From the NCBI GenBank assembly GCA_015067795.1, contig SVLU01000014.1:1-47446 (forward strand): a stretch of 47,446 nucleotides of DNA, in the 5' to 3' direction. This DNA comes from Oscillospiraceae bacterium. GTDB taxonomy: Bacteria > Bacillota > Clostridia > Oscillospirales > Oscillospiraceae. The position numbers and the translations under genes are program-made. Below are positions 31,111 through 40,754 of this stretch, piece after piece. Within the stretch, counting starts at the first letter, position 1, and the number at the start of each line of letters is the position of its first letter. Below the pieces are notes generated by a model. It worked only from the letters and a program-made list of their open reading frames with translations, had not been told where the DNA came from and ran no database searches.

Positions 31111-31657
31111 GGTTTATTTGGTATCCGGCCCATCAGGCTCCGGCAAGGGTACGGTTCTTGAGTCCATCAAAACAAGACCGGACGTGTTCTATTCGGTTTC
31201 AGCCACAACAAGGGAGCCGAGAGTTGGCGAAATTGACGGTGTACAGTACAGATTTATAACAAAGGAAAAATTCCTTGAATGGATCGCACAGGACGAATTC
31301 ATTGAACACGCAGAGTATGTAGGCAACTACTATGGCACACCGATAACACCAATCAGGGAAAATCTGGCAAATGGCAGGGACGTTATCGTTGAGATCGAGG
31401 TTCAGGGCTTTTTGCAGTTTAAAGAAAAAATGCCTGAGATTGAGACTATCTTTATTATGCCTCCATCTTTGGAGGAATTGGAGCGTAGACTCCGCGGCAG
31501 AGGTACTGACAGTGAGGAAAAAATCATTGACAGACTTGAAACCGCAAAGAAAGAAATGACATATGCAGACAAATATGATCACATTGTAATTAATGACGAG
31601 CTTGAAAAAGCAGTCAGCGAATTACTTGAGATAATGGGAAAAAATGAAAGGATGTAA
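31103..31657 (+). CDS. gmk: Guanylate kinase
   Basis: The product is 184 residues. The P-loop is [12 protein letters not shown]. The GMP site includes [19 protein letters not shown] and [13 protein letters not shown]. It phosphorylates GMP to GDP and is essential for GTP supply. It sits in the conserved order remA-gmk-rpoZ. Confidence 0.95.
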   Translation: MSKVYLVSGPSGSGKGTVLESIKTRPDVFYSVSATTREPRVGEIDGVQYRFITKEKFLEWIAQDEFIEHAEYVGNYYGTPITPIRENLANGRDVIVEIEVQGFLQFKEKMPEIETIFIMPPSLEELERRLRGRGTDSEEKIIDRLETAKKEMTYADKYDHIVINDELEKAVSELLEIMGKNERM

Positions 31658-31663
31658 TTAATT

Positions 31664-31960
31664 ATGATGCTTTATCCACCTATGTCCGACCTGGTTAAGA
31701 AGGTAGACAGCAGATATATGCTTGTAAACGTAGTTGCAAGACGTGCGAGAGAAATTTCCGCTGAGGCAGAAAGAACTGAAGAATATCTGGAAGAGAAGTC
31801 AGTTTCCATCGCCATCAGAGAGATTGCGGAGGGCAAGGTAAGCATTATCAGAAACTCTGAAATCGCAGAAGAAGCGGTTGAAGCAGTCGAAGAAGCTGAT
31901 GAAGAAGCTGCCGAAGAAGAAACAGCAGAAGAAACAGAGGCTGAAGAGGTTCAGGATTAA
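31664..31960 (+). CDS. rpoZ: RNA polymerase omega subunit with long acidic tail
   Basis: The product is 98 residues. MLYPPMSDLVKKVDSRYMLVNVVARRAREIS and the later KSVSIAIREIAEGKV are the omega core. The last 30 residues are almost all Glu, Ala and Asp, an extension beyond the core. Two ATGs in tandem (31664, 31667) could start it. It follows gmk by 6 bases. Confidence 0.92.
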   Translation: MMLYPPMSDLVKKVDSRYMLVNVVARRAREISAEAERTEEYLEEKSVSIAIREIAEGKVSIIRNSEIAEEAVEAVEEADEEAAEEETAEETEAEEVQD

Positions 31961-31971
31961 TTTGCTTTTAT

Positions 31972-31993
31972 GCTCAAGGCACACGCCTTGAGC
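31972..31993 (+). repeat. Perfect hairpin between rpoZ and priA
   Basis: GCTCAAGGC and GCCTTGAGC flank an ACAC loop. No T-run follows, so full termination is unlikely; it may be a processing or pausing site. In many Firmicutes coaBC occupies this junction. Confidence 0.6.
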
Positions 31994-32026
31994 GTAATCA
32001 TGCAGGGTGAAACAGAGGAGGGCGGA

Positions 32027-34279
32027 ATGGAAAAAATAAAAGTTGCAAAAATCGCAGTTTCCGCCGCAACCTTTTCTATTGACAGACCTTATGATTACCG
32101 TATTCCCGGTAAGTATGCGAATGCTGTTGTCCCCGGTGTCAGGGTTATCGTACCCTTTGGCAGGGGCAACAGGCGAAGCGAAGGAATAGTTTTATCGGTA
32201 GGCTGTGAGTCTGAATTTGATAAGCTGAAATGTGTTGAGTCTGTGGTGGACGAGACTCCTGTTTTGGACGGAGAGCAGCTAAAGCTTGCACTTTGGATGC
32301 GGGACAGATTTTTCTGCACTGTTTACGAAGCGGTAAAGACCATGCTCCCCGTGGGACTTTGGGTAAACGACAAGGGCGGTCACCGTGTTAAGGACAAGAT
32401 GCTGGAGGTTGCCACACTTGTCATTGACGGTGAAGAGGCTATTGCTCTTGCGGAACGCAAGAGAATGAGAGCTCCAAGTCAGTCTGCCGTGCTTCGACTT
32501 TTAAGTCAGATAGGTTCAGCTCCCTTAAAGGACATCCGCACCCATACAGGTGCAACCACTCAGGCGATAAAAGCTCTTGCCAAGAGCGGTACACTTACCA
32601 TCGAATCGGTGGAGGTATACCGCCGTCCTAAAATCTTTGGTGAAGTCAGAGACAGGGAAATAGTTCTGAATAAAGGTCAGAATGACGTTTTTCTGGGACT
32701 CAGAGAGATTATTGGTAAAGGCGTAGCCGATGCGGCACTGCTGTATGGCGTGACAGGCAGCGGCAAGACCCTTGTTTATATCAGGCTTATTCAGGAGGCT
32801 CTGAAAATGGGCAGGACGGCAATCGTTCTTGTGCCCGAAATCGGACTTACGCCTCAGCTGTTGAGAATTTTTTCCGAATATTTCGGTGATGCCATTGCCG
32901 TTCTTCACAGCTCACTTACAATGGGTGAGCGTTACGACGAATGGAAGAGAATTCGTTCAGGTGATGTTCGGGTGGTGGTTGGCACACGCTCCGCAATTTT
33001 CGCTCCTTTAACCAATATCGGGCTTGTAATAATAGATGAGGAGCAGGAGCACACCTATAAATCGGAGAATTCACCAAGATACCACGCAAGAGATGTGGCA
33101 AAATTCCGCTGTGTTCAGCATAAGGCATTACTGCTTTTGGGTTCGGCAACACCGGCAATCGAGAGTATGTATGCGGCAGAAACAGGGAAATACAAGCTCT
33201 TTCAGCTCAAAGAGCGTTATAATAAAAAGCAGCTTCCGAAGGTTATCATTGCCGATATGCGGCAGGAGATAATGGAGGATAACGGTTCGGTTATCAGCCG
33301 TGTTCTCAGGGAAGAGCTTTCTGATAATATTGAGCGGGGTGAGCAGAGCATACTGTTCATCAATCGCCGCGGTGCATCGAGCCTCACCATGTGCGGCGAG
33401 TGCGGACACACCTTCACCTGCAAAAACTGCAGTGTTTCAATGACTTATCATTCGGTGAACAGCCGCCTTGTGTGTCATTACTGCGGTTATTCCATACCGC
33501 TTCCTGACCGCTGCCCCGAATGCGGCGGTAAGATTAAATTCATCGGTGCAGGTACGCAGAGGGTGGAGGAGGAGCTTCGGGAGCTGTTTCCCAATGTGGA
33601 GGTGCTTCGCATGGACACCGACACAATTTCCGCAAAATGCACCCATGAACATATTCTGACAAGGTTCCGCACAAAGAAAATACCGATTCTTGTGGGAACT
33701 CAGATGGTAACAAAGGGTCTGGATTTTGAAAATGTAACCTTAGCAGGTGTAATTTCAGCAGACCAGATGATGTACATGAATGATTTCCGTGCCTATGAGC
33801 GTATGTTCTCGGTTATGACTCAGCTTATCGGCCGTGCGGGACGCGGTACGAAAACAGGCAGAGCTGTAATTCAGACGTATACTCCCGAAAATGAGGTCAT
33901 AAACCTCTCTGCAAGGCAGGATTATTCAAGCTTCTACCGCCGTGAGCTTGAAATGCGAAAAATACAGGCCAGCCCACCTGTTGCTGAGCTGTTTGAGATC
34001 ACAGTCCTCGGTACGGAAGAGGACAGCGTTATTGGCGGATGCGTCAGAATTAAAAGCTCTGTTGAGGGATATCTGGGCAAGCTGCGAGGCTTCAGTATCC
34101 TCGGTCCGGCTCCTGCGGGTATTGCAAAGGTGAACAACAAGTATCGGTACAGAGTTATAATCAGGTGTGAGAATTCCAAAAGAGTTCGTGAAACCCTTGC
34201 TCACGTTGTCCGTGAGTTCAGTAAAGATAAAAGAAATCGTGGACTTGCGGCATTTGCCGACCACGACCCGATAAATTAG
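32027..34279 (+). CDS. priA: Primosomal replication restart helicase PriA
   Basis: The product is 750 residues from the ATG at 32027 with GAGGAGGGCGG upstream. The N-terminal DNA-binding domain begins KIAVSAATFSIDRPYDYRIP. The helicase has Walker A GVTGSGKT and DEEQEHTYKSENSPRYHARD. The paired zinc sites are CGECGHTFTCKNC and CHYCGYSIPLPDRCPECG. Motif V is GTQMVTKGLDFENV. It restarts stalled forks. Confidence 0.96.
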   Translation: MEKIKVAKIAVSAATFSIDRPYDYRIPGKYANAVVPGVRVIVPFGRGNRRSEGIVLSVGCESEFDKLKCVESVVDETPVLDGEQLKLALWMRDRFFCTVYEAVKTMLPVGLWVNDKGGHRVKDKMLEVATLVIDGEEAIALAERKRMRAPSQSAVLRLLSQIGSAPLKDIRTHTGATTQAIKALAKSGTLTIESVEVYRRPKIFGEVRDREIVLNKGQNDVFLGLREIIGKGVADAALLYGVTGSGKTLVYIRLIQEALKMGRTAIVLVPEIGLTPQLLRIFSEYFGDAIAVLHSSLTMGERYDEWKRIRSGDVRVVVGTRSAIFAPLTNIGLVIIDEEQEHTYKSENSPRYHARDVAKFRCVQHKALLLLGSATPAIESMYAAETGKYKLFQLKERYNKKQLPKVIIADMRQEIMEDNGSVISRVLREELSDNIERGEQSILFINRRGASSLTMCGECGHTFTCKNCSVSMTYHSVNSRLVCHYCGYSIPLPDRCPECGGKIKFIGAGTQRVEEELRELFPNVEVLRMDTDTISAKCTHEHILTRFRTKKIPILVGTQMVTKGLDFENVTLAGVISADQMMYMNDFRAYERMFSVMTQLIGRAGRGTKTGRAVIQTYTPENEVINLSARQDYSSFYRRELEMRKIQASPPVAELFEITVLGTEEDSVIGGCVRIKSSVEGYLGKLRGFSILGPAPAGIAKVNNKYRYRVIIRCENSKRVRETLAHVVREFSKDKRNRGLAAFADHDPIN

Positions 34280-34293
34280 AAAGGACGTCTGAA

Positions 34294-34803
34294 ATGGCAT
34301 TACGCAATATACTCGAATTTGGTGATAAGACTCTGAACAAGGTCTGCCGTCCTGTAAAGGACTTCAATAAAAGACTGCACATTCTCCTTGACGATATGAA
34401 AGATACCCTTCTTGATGCGGAGGGTCTGGGTCTTGCCGCACCACAGGTGGGTGTTCTCCGTCGTGTTGTCGTTGTTATTGATATTAATAAAGAGGCTGAA
34501 TACGAAGAAGATAAGATTATTGAGCTTGTCAATCCTGAGATCATCTATACAGAAGGTGAACAGGAGGGCATGGAGGGCTGCCTTAGTCTGCCGGGTGAAT
34601 TCGGTATCGTAAAGAGACCTAATATCGTTAAGGTCAGAGCCTTTGACAGATACGGTCAGGAATTTGAATACACAGGCGAGGGTCTCACAGCCAGATGCTT
34701 CTGCCATGAGCTTGACCATCTTGACGGACATCTTTATACAGAACGTGCAAGCCGTATGCTCACTCCTGAGGAGCTTGACGAAATGAGAGGCGACGCTGAA
34801 TGA
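34294..34803 (+). CDS. def: Peptide deformylase
   Basis: The product is 169 residues. All three motifs are intact: GLGLAAPQVG, EGCLSLPG with metal ligand Cys96, and HELDH (138-142) with the two His ligands and catalytic Glu139. It removes the formyl group from nascent proteins. AAAGGACG precedes the ATG. The stop overlaps the fmt start by 4 bases, coupling deformylation and formylation. Confidence 0.96.
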   Translation: MALRNILEFGDKTLNKVCRPVKDFNKRLHILLDDMKDTLLDAEGLGLAAPQVGVLRRVVVVIDINKEAEYEEDKIIELVNPEIIYTEGEQEGMEGCLSLPGEFGIVKRPNIVKVRAFDRYGQEFEYTGEGLTARCFCHELDHLDGHLYTERASRMLTPEELDEMRGDAE

Positions 34804-35711
34804 AGATACTTTTTATGGGTACTCCTGACTTTGCATCAAGAGCATTGCAGGAATTATACGATAGAAATTATAACGTTATCGGTGTTTTCACCCAGCCTGA
34901 CAAGCCAAAGAACCGTGGCATGAAGTTGGAGGAAAGCCCTGTTAAGAAGTTAGCCGTTATTCACGGCACACCTGTTTTCCAGCCTGTGACCCTTCGTGAC
35001 GGCGAGGCTTTGAAGGTTATCAGGGAGCTTGAACCTGATATTATTGCGGTTGTTGCCTACGGCAAGCTGCTTCCTAAGGAAATTCTCGACTATCCAAAGT
35101 ACGGCTGTATCAATATCCACGGCTCACTTCTTCCAAAGTACAGAGGTGCTGCACCGATCCAGTGGTCAGTTCTCAACGGAGATAAAGTCACAGGTGTAAC
35201 CTCCATGTACATGGCAGAGGGCATGGACACGGGCGACATGATATTAAAGAAGGAAACCGAAATCCTTCCGGAGGAAACATCAGGTGAGCTTTTTGACAGA
35301 CTCAGCGTGCTTGGTGCAGAGCTTCTCTGCGAGACTGTTGATGTTTTGGAAAAAGGCGAGGCAGTCAGAACACCGCAAAATCACGATGAGGCGACCCACG
35401 CCCCAATGATCGAAAAATCCATGAGTCCAATTGACTGGAGCAAGAATGCATGGGAGATTTTAAACCAAATTCGCGGTCTTGACCCATGGCCTGTTGCAAC
35501 TGCGGAATTTGAAGGTCAGAAATATAAGGTGTTTAAGGCTGTGAAGTACAGTGATGACACAAAGGGTAGCCCTGTCGGTACTGTTATTCCAAATAAAGAG
35601 GGCGTGGAAGTGGTCTGCGGAGACGGAACGCTCCTTATCACTCAGCTTCAGCCGCCGGGAAAACGCAGAATGGCTGCGGCAGATTTTCTCAGAGGACATA
35701 AATTATGGTAA
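34800..35711 (+). CDS. fmt: Methionyl-tRNA formyltransferase
   Basis: The product is 303 residues. The Rossmann start is MKILFMGTPDFASRALQEL. The catalytic loop reads INIHGSLLPKYRGAAPIQW, followed by TGVTSMYMAEGMDTGDM. A C-terminal OB-like domain is present. It formylates initiator Met-tRNA. It overlaps rsmB by 7 bases. Confidence 0.96.
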   Translation: MKILFMGTPDFASRALQELYDRNYNVIGVFTQPDKPKNRGMKLEESPVKKLAVIHGTPVFQPVTLRDGEALKVIRELEPDIIAVVAYGKLLPKEILDYPKYGCINIHGSLLPKYRGAAPIQWSVLNGDKVTGVTSMYMAEGMDTGDMILKKETEILPEETSGELFDRLSVLGAELLCETVDVLEKGEAVRTPQNHDEATHAPMIEKSMSPIDWSKNAWEILNQIRGLDPWPVATAEFEGQKYKVFKAVKYSDDTKGSPVGTVIPNKEGVEVVCGDGTLLITQLQPPGKRRMAAADFLRGHKLW

Positions 35712-37009
35712 CACCCAGAGAAGCCGCTCTTACGGCAATAGCTGCGGGAAGAAAAAGCAAGGCATGGCCTGATGCTTTTTTGGATAATTTAGTAAAAAAG
35801 GAACGCTTCGACAGGCGTGATGCGGCTCTTGTATACCGCATGACCTACGGCGTTTTGCAGAATATGGCCCTTTGCGATTACTATATCTCGGCTTATTCCA
35901 GTATTGAGCTTTCAAAAATTGAGCCAATAGTTCTGGATATTCTCAGGCTTTCCGTTTATCAGCTTGCGTTCCTTGACAGAATTCCTGCCCATGCGGCGGT
36001 AAGCGAAGGCGTTGAGCTTGCAAGAAAGAAGTCCAACCCAAGGGCAGCCGGTTTTGTAAATGCGGTTTTGAGAAAAGCGGCATCAAATGGTATGCCTGAA
36101 ATCAAGGAAGCCGACGATATAAAGTATTTGTCCATCAAATACAGTCATCCAGAATGGCTTGTAAGGCTGTTTCTGGATGAGTTGGGCAGAGAGGACTGTG
36201 AAAAATACCTTGCCGCAAACAATGAGCTTGTGCCGATTTATGCACAGGTAAACACCCTGAAAGCCACCGGGGAGCAGGTTCTCAGCCGGCTTCGTGATGA
36301 AGGCATAAACGTGAAGGAAACCTCCTTGGGTTTGGAGCTTGTAGGAAGCGGCAATTTGGAGGATATTGAGGTCTTTAAAGACGGAAGTATCTACATTCAG
36401 GACGGTGCGGCGAGAATTGCGGTGGAAGCCGCAGGCGTTAAACCTGATATGAATGTACTGGACGGCTGTGCCGCACCGGGAGGAAAATCCTTTGCGGCGG
36501 CAATTATGATGGAAAACAGGGGACACATCCTGTCCCGTGATATACATGAAAAGAAGCTGAAACGTATCCTTCGTGAGGGTGAGAGGCTGGGAATAAGCAT
36601 CATCGAAACTGAGGCAATGGACGCGAGAGTATACCAGCCTGAGCTTGAAAAGAGCTTTGACGCTGTTATTGCCGACGTGCCCTGCTCAGGTCTGGGTGTT
36701 ATCCGAAAGAAGCCGGATATTCGCTATAAGGACGGCGACAGCTTAAGTGAGCTTCCTGAAATACAGCTTGATATTTTAAGAAACCTTTCAAAGTATTGCA
36801 AAAGCGGCGGTACTGTACTCTATTCCACCTGCACGGTCCTCAATCGTGAGAACAGCGGTGTGGTTGAAAAATTCCTTGCTGAAAATGAAGAATTTCAGCT
36901 TGAAGCCTTTGAAACCGGCGATATAATCGCCCCAAAGGGTATGATAACATTGTACCCACACATTCACGGTACAGATGGGTTCTTTATTGCAAAACTCAGA
37001 CGGAGATAA
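35705..37009 (+). CDS. rsmB: 16S rRNA (cytosine967-C5)-methyltransferase RsmB
   Basis: The product is 434 residues. An N-terminal NusB-like domain (about 1-140) precedes a SAM domain with LDGCAAPGGKSFA. The two catalytic cysteines are in ADVPCSGLGVI and STCTVLNREN. It modifies C967 in 16S rRNA. The stop is followed by one base and then the rlmN start. Confidence 0.95.
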   Translation: MVTPREAALTAIAAGRKSKAWPDAFLDNLVKKERFDRRDAALVYRMTYGVLQNMALCDYYISAYSSIELSKIEPIVLDILRLSVYQLAFLDRIPAHAAVSEGVELARKKSNPRAAGFVNAVLRKAASNGMPEIKEADDIKYLSIKYSHPEWLVRLFLDELGREDCEKYLAANNELVPIYAQVNTLKATGEQVLSRLRDEGINVKETSLGLELVGSGNLEDIEVFKDGSIYIQDGAARIAVEAAGVKPDMNVLDGCAAPGGKSFAAAIMMENRGHILSRDIHEKKLKRILREGERLGISIIETEAMDARVYQPELEKSFDAVIADVPCSGLGVIRKKPDIRYKDGDSLSELPEIQLDILRNLSKYCKSGGTVLYSTCTVLNRENSGVVEKFLAENEEFQLEAFETGDIIAPKGMITLYPHIHGTDGFFIAKLRRR

Positions 37010-37010
37010 T

Positions 37011-38039
37011 ATGAAAACCAATATCAAATCCATGCTTCCTGAGGAGATAAAGGAAGATCTTGTGAAAATGGGACAGCCCGGATTTCGTGGAGAGCAGATA
37101 TTCAAATGGCTCCACTCGGGTGTGCGTTCCTTTGACGAGATGTCAAATCTTCCGAAAAGCCTCAGAGAAAGCTTAGATGAAAAATATTATATCACAGCAC
37201 CCAATGTAAAGCGGAAGCAGGTGTCCCGTCTTGACGGTACGATAAAATACCTGTGGGAGCTTCGTGACGGCAACTGCGTGGAGAGTGTTCTCATGCGATA
37301 TGAACATGGCAACACCGTGTGCATTTCCTCTCAGGTTGGCTGCCGCATGGGCTGTGCCTTCTGTGCTTCCACCATCGGCGGACTGGTGAGAAGCCTTGAG
37401 GCATCGGAGCTTATCGACCAGGTGATGTTCACTCAGCTTGACTCCGGTTCAAAGATTTCCAATATAGTTTTAATGGGAATTGGTGAGCCTTTGGACAATT
37501 TTGATAACGTAATGCGTTTTTTGGAACTGGTGAACCATCCAAAGGGACTGAACATCGGTATGCGTCACATTTCCCTGTCAACCTGCGGTTTAACAGAAAA
37601 AGTTGACAAACTGGGTGATTATAATATACAATTAACTTTAAGTGTATCGCTCCACGGTCCCGATGACGAGACACGTTCAAAGATCATGCCGGTGAACAGA
37701 AGCTGTGGTGTTGATAAGCTTTTAGATACCTGTTGGAATTATTATAAGAAGACAAAGCGGAGAATAAGCTTTGAGTATGCCATGATTGACGGTGTAAACG
37801 ACACACCGTATCATGCAAAGCTTCTGGCACAGAAGCTCAGGGGTACAGGCAGTCATGTAAATCTCATTCCGTTGAACAACGTGGAAGAGAGTCCGCTGAG
37901 GCCGTCCACTCCTGAAAATCTCCGTAAATTTATCAGTATACTTGAAAGTGCAAATATCAATGTAACCGTAAGGCGTAAGCTGGGCGGCGATATTGACGCT
38001 TCATGTGGACAGCTCAGGCGAAAAGCTATGAGAGATTAG
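37011..38039 (+). CDS. rlmN: 23S rRNA (adenine2503-C2)-methyltransferase RlmN
   Basis: The product is 342 residues from the ATG at 37011; the reading frame continues upstream into rsmB but the family begins here. The radical SAM motif is CRMGCAFC. The methyl-carrying Cys is in the C-terminal GGDIDASCGQLR. It modifies A2503 of 23S rRNA and some tRNAs, supporting decoding accuracy. Confidence 0.96.
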   Translation: MKTNIKSMLPEEIKEDLVKMGQPGFRGEQIFKWLHSGVRSFDEMSNLPKSLRESLDEKYYITAPNVKRKQVSRLDGTIKYLWELRDGNCVESVLMRYEHGNTVCISSQVGCRMGCAFCASTIGGLVRSLEASELIDQVMFTQLDSGSKISNIVLMGIGEPLDNFDNVMRFLELVNHPKGLNIGMRHISLSTCGLTEKVDKLGDYNIQLTLSVSLHGPDDETRSKIMPVNRSCGVDKLLDTCWNYYKKTKRRISFEYAMIDGVNDTPYHAKLLAQKLRGTGSHVNLIPLNNVEESPLRPSTPENLRKFISILESANINVTVRRKLGGDIDASCGQLRRKAMRD

Positions 38040-38047
38040 GTAAGCTT

Positions 38048-38782
38048 ATGAATTCTTGGACGATTACAAGCAAGGGTGCTGTAAGACAACAGAATCAGGA
38101 TGCCTGCTTTGCGGAATGTGATCCGGAAAGAAATATGGCACTGCTTTTGGTATGCGATGGCATGGGTGGTGCACTGGCCGGCAACGTGGCAAGCAATAAG
38201 GCTCTTGAAGCTTTCGTTGAGTACCTGAAAAGAGAAGACGAAAATTCAAACGGCAGATTTAACATGGTTATCACCATTGAAAATGCGATTACTGCTGCAA
38301 ATGAAAGCGTTTTCAATCACAGCAACACCTGCCCCGAGTGCAAGGGGATGGGCACGACTATGGTTGGTGCACTTATCATGGATGACAGGACGGCAGTTTT
38401 CAATGTCGGTGACAGCCGTGCTTATCACATTCGCCCCCGTTCCATTAAAAAGATAACCGTAGACCATTCCATTGTTGAAGAGCTTGTTCTCAGGGGTGAC
38501 ATCACCCGTGAGCAGGCGGCTCGCCATCCGGGCAGAAACCTTATCACAAGAGCCATTGGTACTGAAGCGGACGTTGAATGTGACATCTTTTTCCCGAATA
38601 TCAGGCATGGGGATTATTTACTCCTTTGTTCTGACGGTCTTTCCAACATAGTCACCGAGAAGGAAATCATGGACGAGGTAATAAAGGGCGGCGCACCGGA
38701 TGACTGCTGCCGGAGACTTTTGGATATTGCGATGCAGCGTGGCGCACCGGATAACGTCACCGTTGTACTTTTTAGAAAATAA
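38048..38782 (+). CDS. prpC: PP2C-type Ser/Thr phosphatase PrpC/Stp
   Basis: The product is 244 residues from the ATG at 38048. The metal motifs are NQDACFAE near the N-terminus, VCDGMGGALAGNVAS, FNVGDSRAYHI, LCSDGLSN and GAPDNVTVV. It dephosphorylates targets of the adjacent PrkC kinase. The ribosome binding site is modest (AGG). Its stop lies 27 bases before the kinase start. Confidence 0.95.
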   Translation: MNSWTITSKGAVRQQNQDACFAECDPERNMALLLVCDGMGGALAGNVASNKALEAFVEYLKREDENSNGRFNMVITIENAITAANESVFNHSNTCPECKGMGTTMVGALIMDDRTAVFNVGDSRAYHIRPRSIKKITVDHSIVEELVLRGDITREQAARHPGRNLITRAIGTEADVECDIFFPNIRHGDYLLLCSDGLSNIVTEKEIMDEVIKGGAPDDCCRRLLDIAMQRGAPDNVTVVLFRK

Positions 38783-38809
38783 TTGATCCTGCCAATACAG
38801 GAGGGCATT

Positions 38810-40735
38810 ATGGGAAGTAATGACATTTATATCGGCCAGATGCTGGACGACAGATATGAAATTTTAGAAAAAATCGGCGTTGGCGGCATGGCAGTTGTGT
38901 ATAAGGCACGCTGTCACAGATTGAACCGCCTTGTTGCCATCAAGGTCCTCAGAAATGACCTTGCTCAGGATGCCGACATCAAGCGCAGATTCAGAGCGGA
39001 ATCTCAGGCTGTTGCCATGATGTCTCATCCGAATATCGTTGGTGTATACGACGTTTGCCAGTCAGGCGAGCTGGAATACATCGTTATGGAGCTTATCGAG
39101 GGTATCAGCTTAAAGCAGTATATAACCCGTAAGGGTGTGCTGACCTGGAAGGAAGTTCTTCACTTTACTATCCAGATTTGCAAGGCTCTGAGCCATGCTC
39201 ATTCCAGGGGCATTATCCACAGAGATATTAAGCCGCACAATATCCTTATCCTTAAGGATGGCAGTGTAAAGGTTACCGACTTTGGTATTGCTCTCCTGCT
39301 TAATGCTCAGCAAACAATGACAAATCAGACCTTTGGTTCAGTTCACTATATAAGCCCTGAACAGGCAAAGGGTGCACACGTTGACGCGAGAAGCGACCTG
39401 TATTCTGTCGGTGTTGTTATGTACGAGATGCTGACAGCAAAGCTGCCATTCGAGGGTGATACTGCTGTTTCCGTGGCTCTCCAGCACATCAGTGCAACAC
39501 CGCTGATGCCAAGGGAAGTTAATCCTGACGTTCCTGCAGGTCTTGAGGATATCACAATGCACGCTATGGAAGCAAATCTCAGCAAGAGATACACTTCCGC
39601 TGATGAAATCCTCCACGATCTGGAAGAGTTCAGAAAAAATCCTGCAATTATATTCAATTTCGATGGCAGAAGCGTAAAGGCAGACCAGGGAACACAGAAG
39701 GTTCCCGCTATAAAGACGCCAAAAGCTCCTGCAAAAGCTGCAGGTGCAGCAGCTGCGGCAACAGGTGCAGCCGCAGCAGCGGTAACAGGAGCTGCAGTAA
39801 CAGCCGCTTCCACTCCCACAATGAAGGACAGAGCGAAGCAGTTTATGACAAATCCTCCTGCTGAGGAGAGCTATTATAAGGCAAAGCAGCGTTCCGCAAG
39901 AACATCCATGCTTGTGGGTACTCTCTGCGTGGTAATTTTCCTGGTTGTTCTGTTCATGTTCCTCTGGAATTATTTCCTTAAGGGCACATTTAATACAGAA
40001 GAAGAACGTGTAACCGTTCCAAACTTCATTGGTATGGAAGCCGAGACCGTTACAAGCAGTCGAGAGTATCTTATTTACTACAACTTCAACATCACTTACG
40101 AAATCAGCGACACCGTTCCAAAGGGTCAGATCATGGAACAGAATCCTGAAGCAGGCAGACAGATGACAATTCAGGATGACGGTATTGATATTGACATCGT
40201 AGTTTCCGATGGTGCAGAGGCAATCCAGATGCCGAACATCATAAATAAGGACTACCGTGAAGCAAAGCTCCTGCTGGATACCTTCCAGCTTGATCTGGAT
40301 ATCATCCTTGAGGGTGAATACAGCGATGATGTAACCAACGGTTACGTTATGGAACAGTTCCCGGATGCAGGCGAAGAGCTTGTGGAAGGCGGTACGGTAT
40401 ATATCACATACAGCACGGGTCCTGAGACATTCTATGTAACAGTTCCGAATGTTGTAAATCTCAGCCAGTCCAATGCTATTCTGAGACTTGAAAGCTACGA
40501 TCTTAAGTATGAGATCGAAGAGGTTGAGGATGAGGCCAAGGCAGGTACAGTTATTTTCCAGAGCATTGAAGCAGGTAAAGAGGTTAAGGTTAAGACCAAG
40601 ATAACTCTGAGAGTATCGACAGGTCCTGCAGTAACAGAACCAACTCCGCCACCGGCAACGGAACCAACTCCGCCACCGGCAACGGAACCAACTCCGCCAC
40701 CAGCAACGGAACCAACTCCGGAGCCAACGGCTTAA
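38810..40735 (+). CDS. prkC: PASTA-domain Ser/Thr kinase PrkC
   Basis: The product is 641 residues from the ATG at 38810 (AGGAGGGC upstream). The kinase domain (about residues 15-275) keeps the glycine loop IGVGGMAVVY, VAIKVL Lys, HRDIKPHN and DFG. An Ala-rich linker (KAAGAAAAATGAAAAAVTG) leads to a membrane helix (MLVGTLCVVIFLVVLFMFLW). Three PASTA domains follow (first one begins VTVPNFIGM). The end is a TEPTPPPA repeat tail. It senses muropeptides or lipid II and controls growth and germination in relatives. Confidence 0.95.
   Translation: MGSNDIYIGQMLDDRYEILEKIGVGGMAVVYKARCHRLNRLVAIKVLRNDLAQDADIKRRFRAESQAVAMMSHPNIVGVYDVCQSGELEYIVMELIEGISLKQYITRKGVLTWKEVLHFTIQICKALSHAHSRGIIHRDIKPHNILILKDGSVKVTDFGIALLLNAQQTMTNQTFGSVHYISPEQAKGAHVDARSDLYSVGVVMYEMLTAKLPFEGDTAVSVALQHISATPLMPREVNPDVPAGLEDITMHAMEANLSKRYTSADEILHDLEEFRKNPAIIFNFDGRSVKADQGTQKVPAIKTPKAPAKAAGAAAAATGAAAAAVTGAAVTAASTPTMKDRAKQFMTNPPAEESYYKAKQRSARTSMLVGTLCVVIFLVVLFMFLWNYFLKGTFNTEEERVTVPNFIGMEAETVTSSREYLIYYNFNITYEISDTVPKGQIMEQNPEAGRQMTIQDDGIDIDIVVSDGAEAIQMPNIINKDYREAKLLLDTFQLDLDIILEGEYSDDVTNGYVMEQFPDAGEELVEGGTVYITYSTGPETFYVTVPNVVNLSQSNAILRLESYDLKYEIEEVEDEAKAGTVIFQSIEAGKEVKVKTKITLRVSTGPAVTEPTPPPATEPTPPPATEPTPPPATEPTPEPTA
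40637..40725 (+). repeat. 24-base tandem repeat in the prkC 3' end
   Basis: Three complete units and one partial unit start at 40637, 40661, 40685 and 40709. Each encodes the eight residues of EPTPPPAT. The near-identity of units suggests recent slippage, so the number of copies may vary between strains. Confidence 0.85.
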
Positions 40736-40754
40736 ACAAATCCGACACTGAAAG

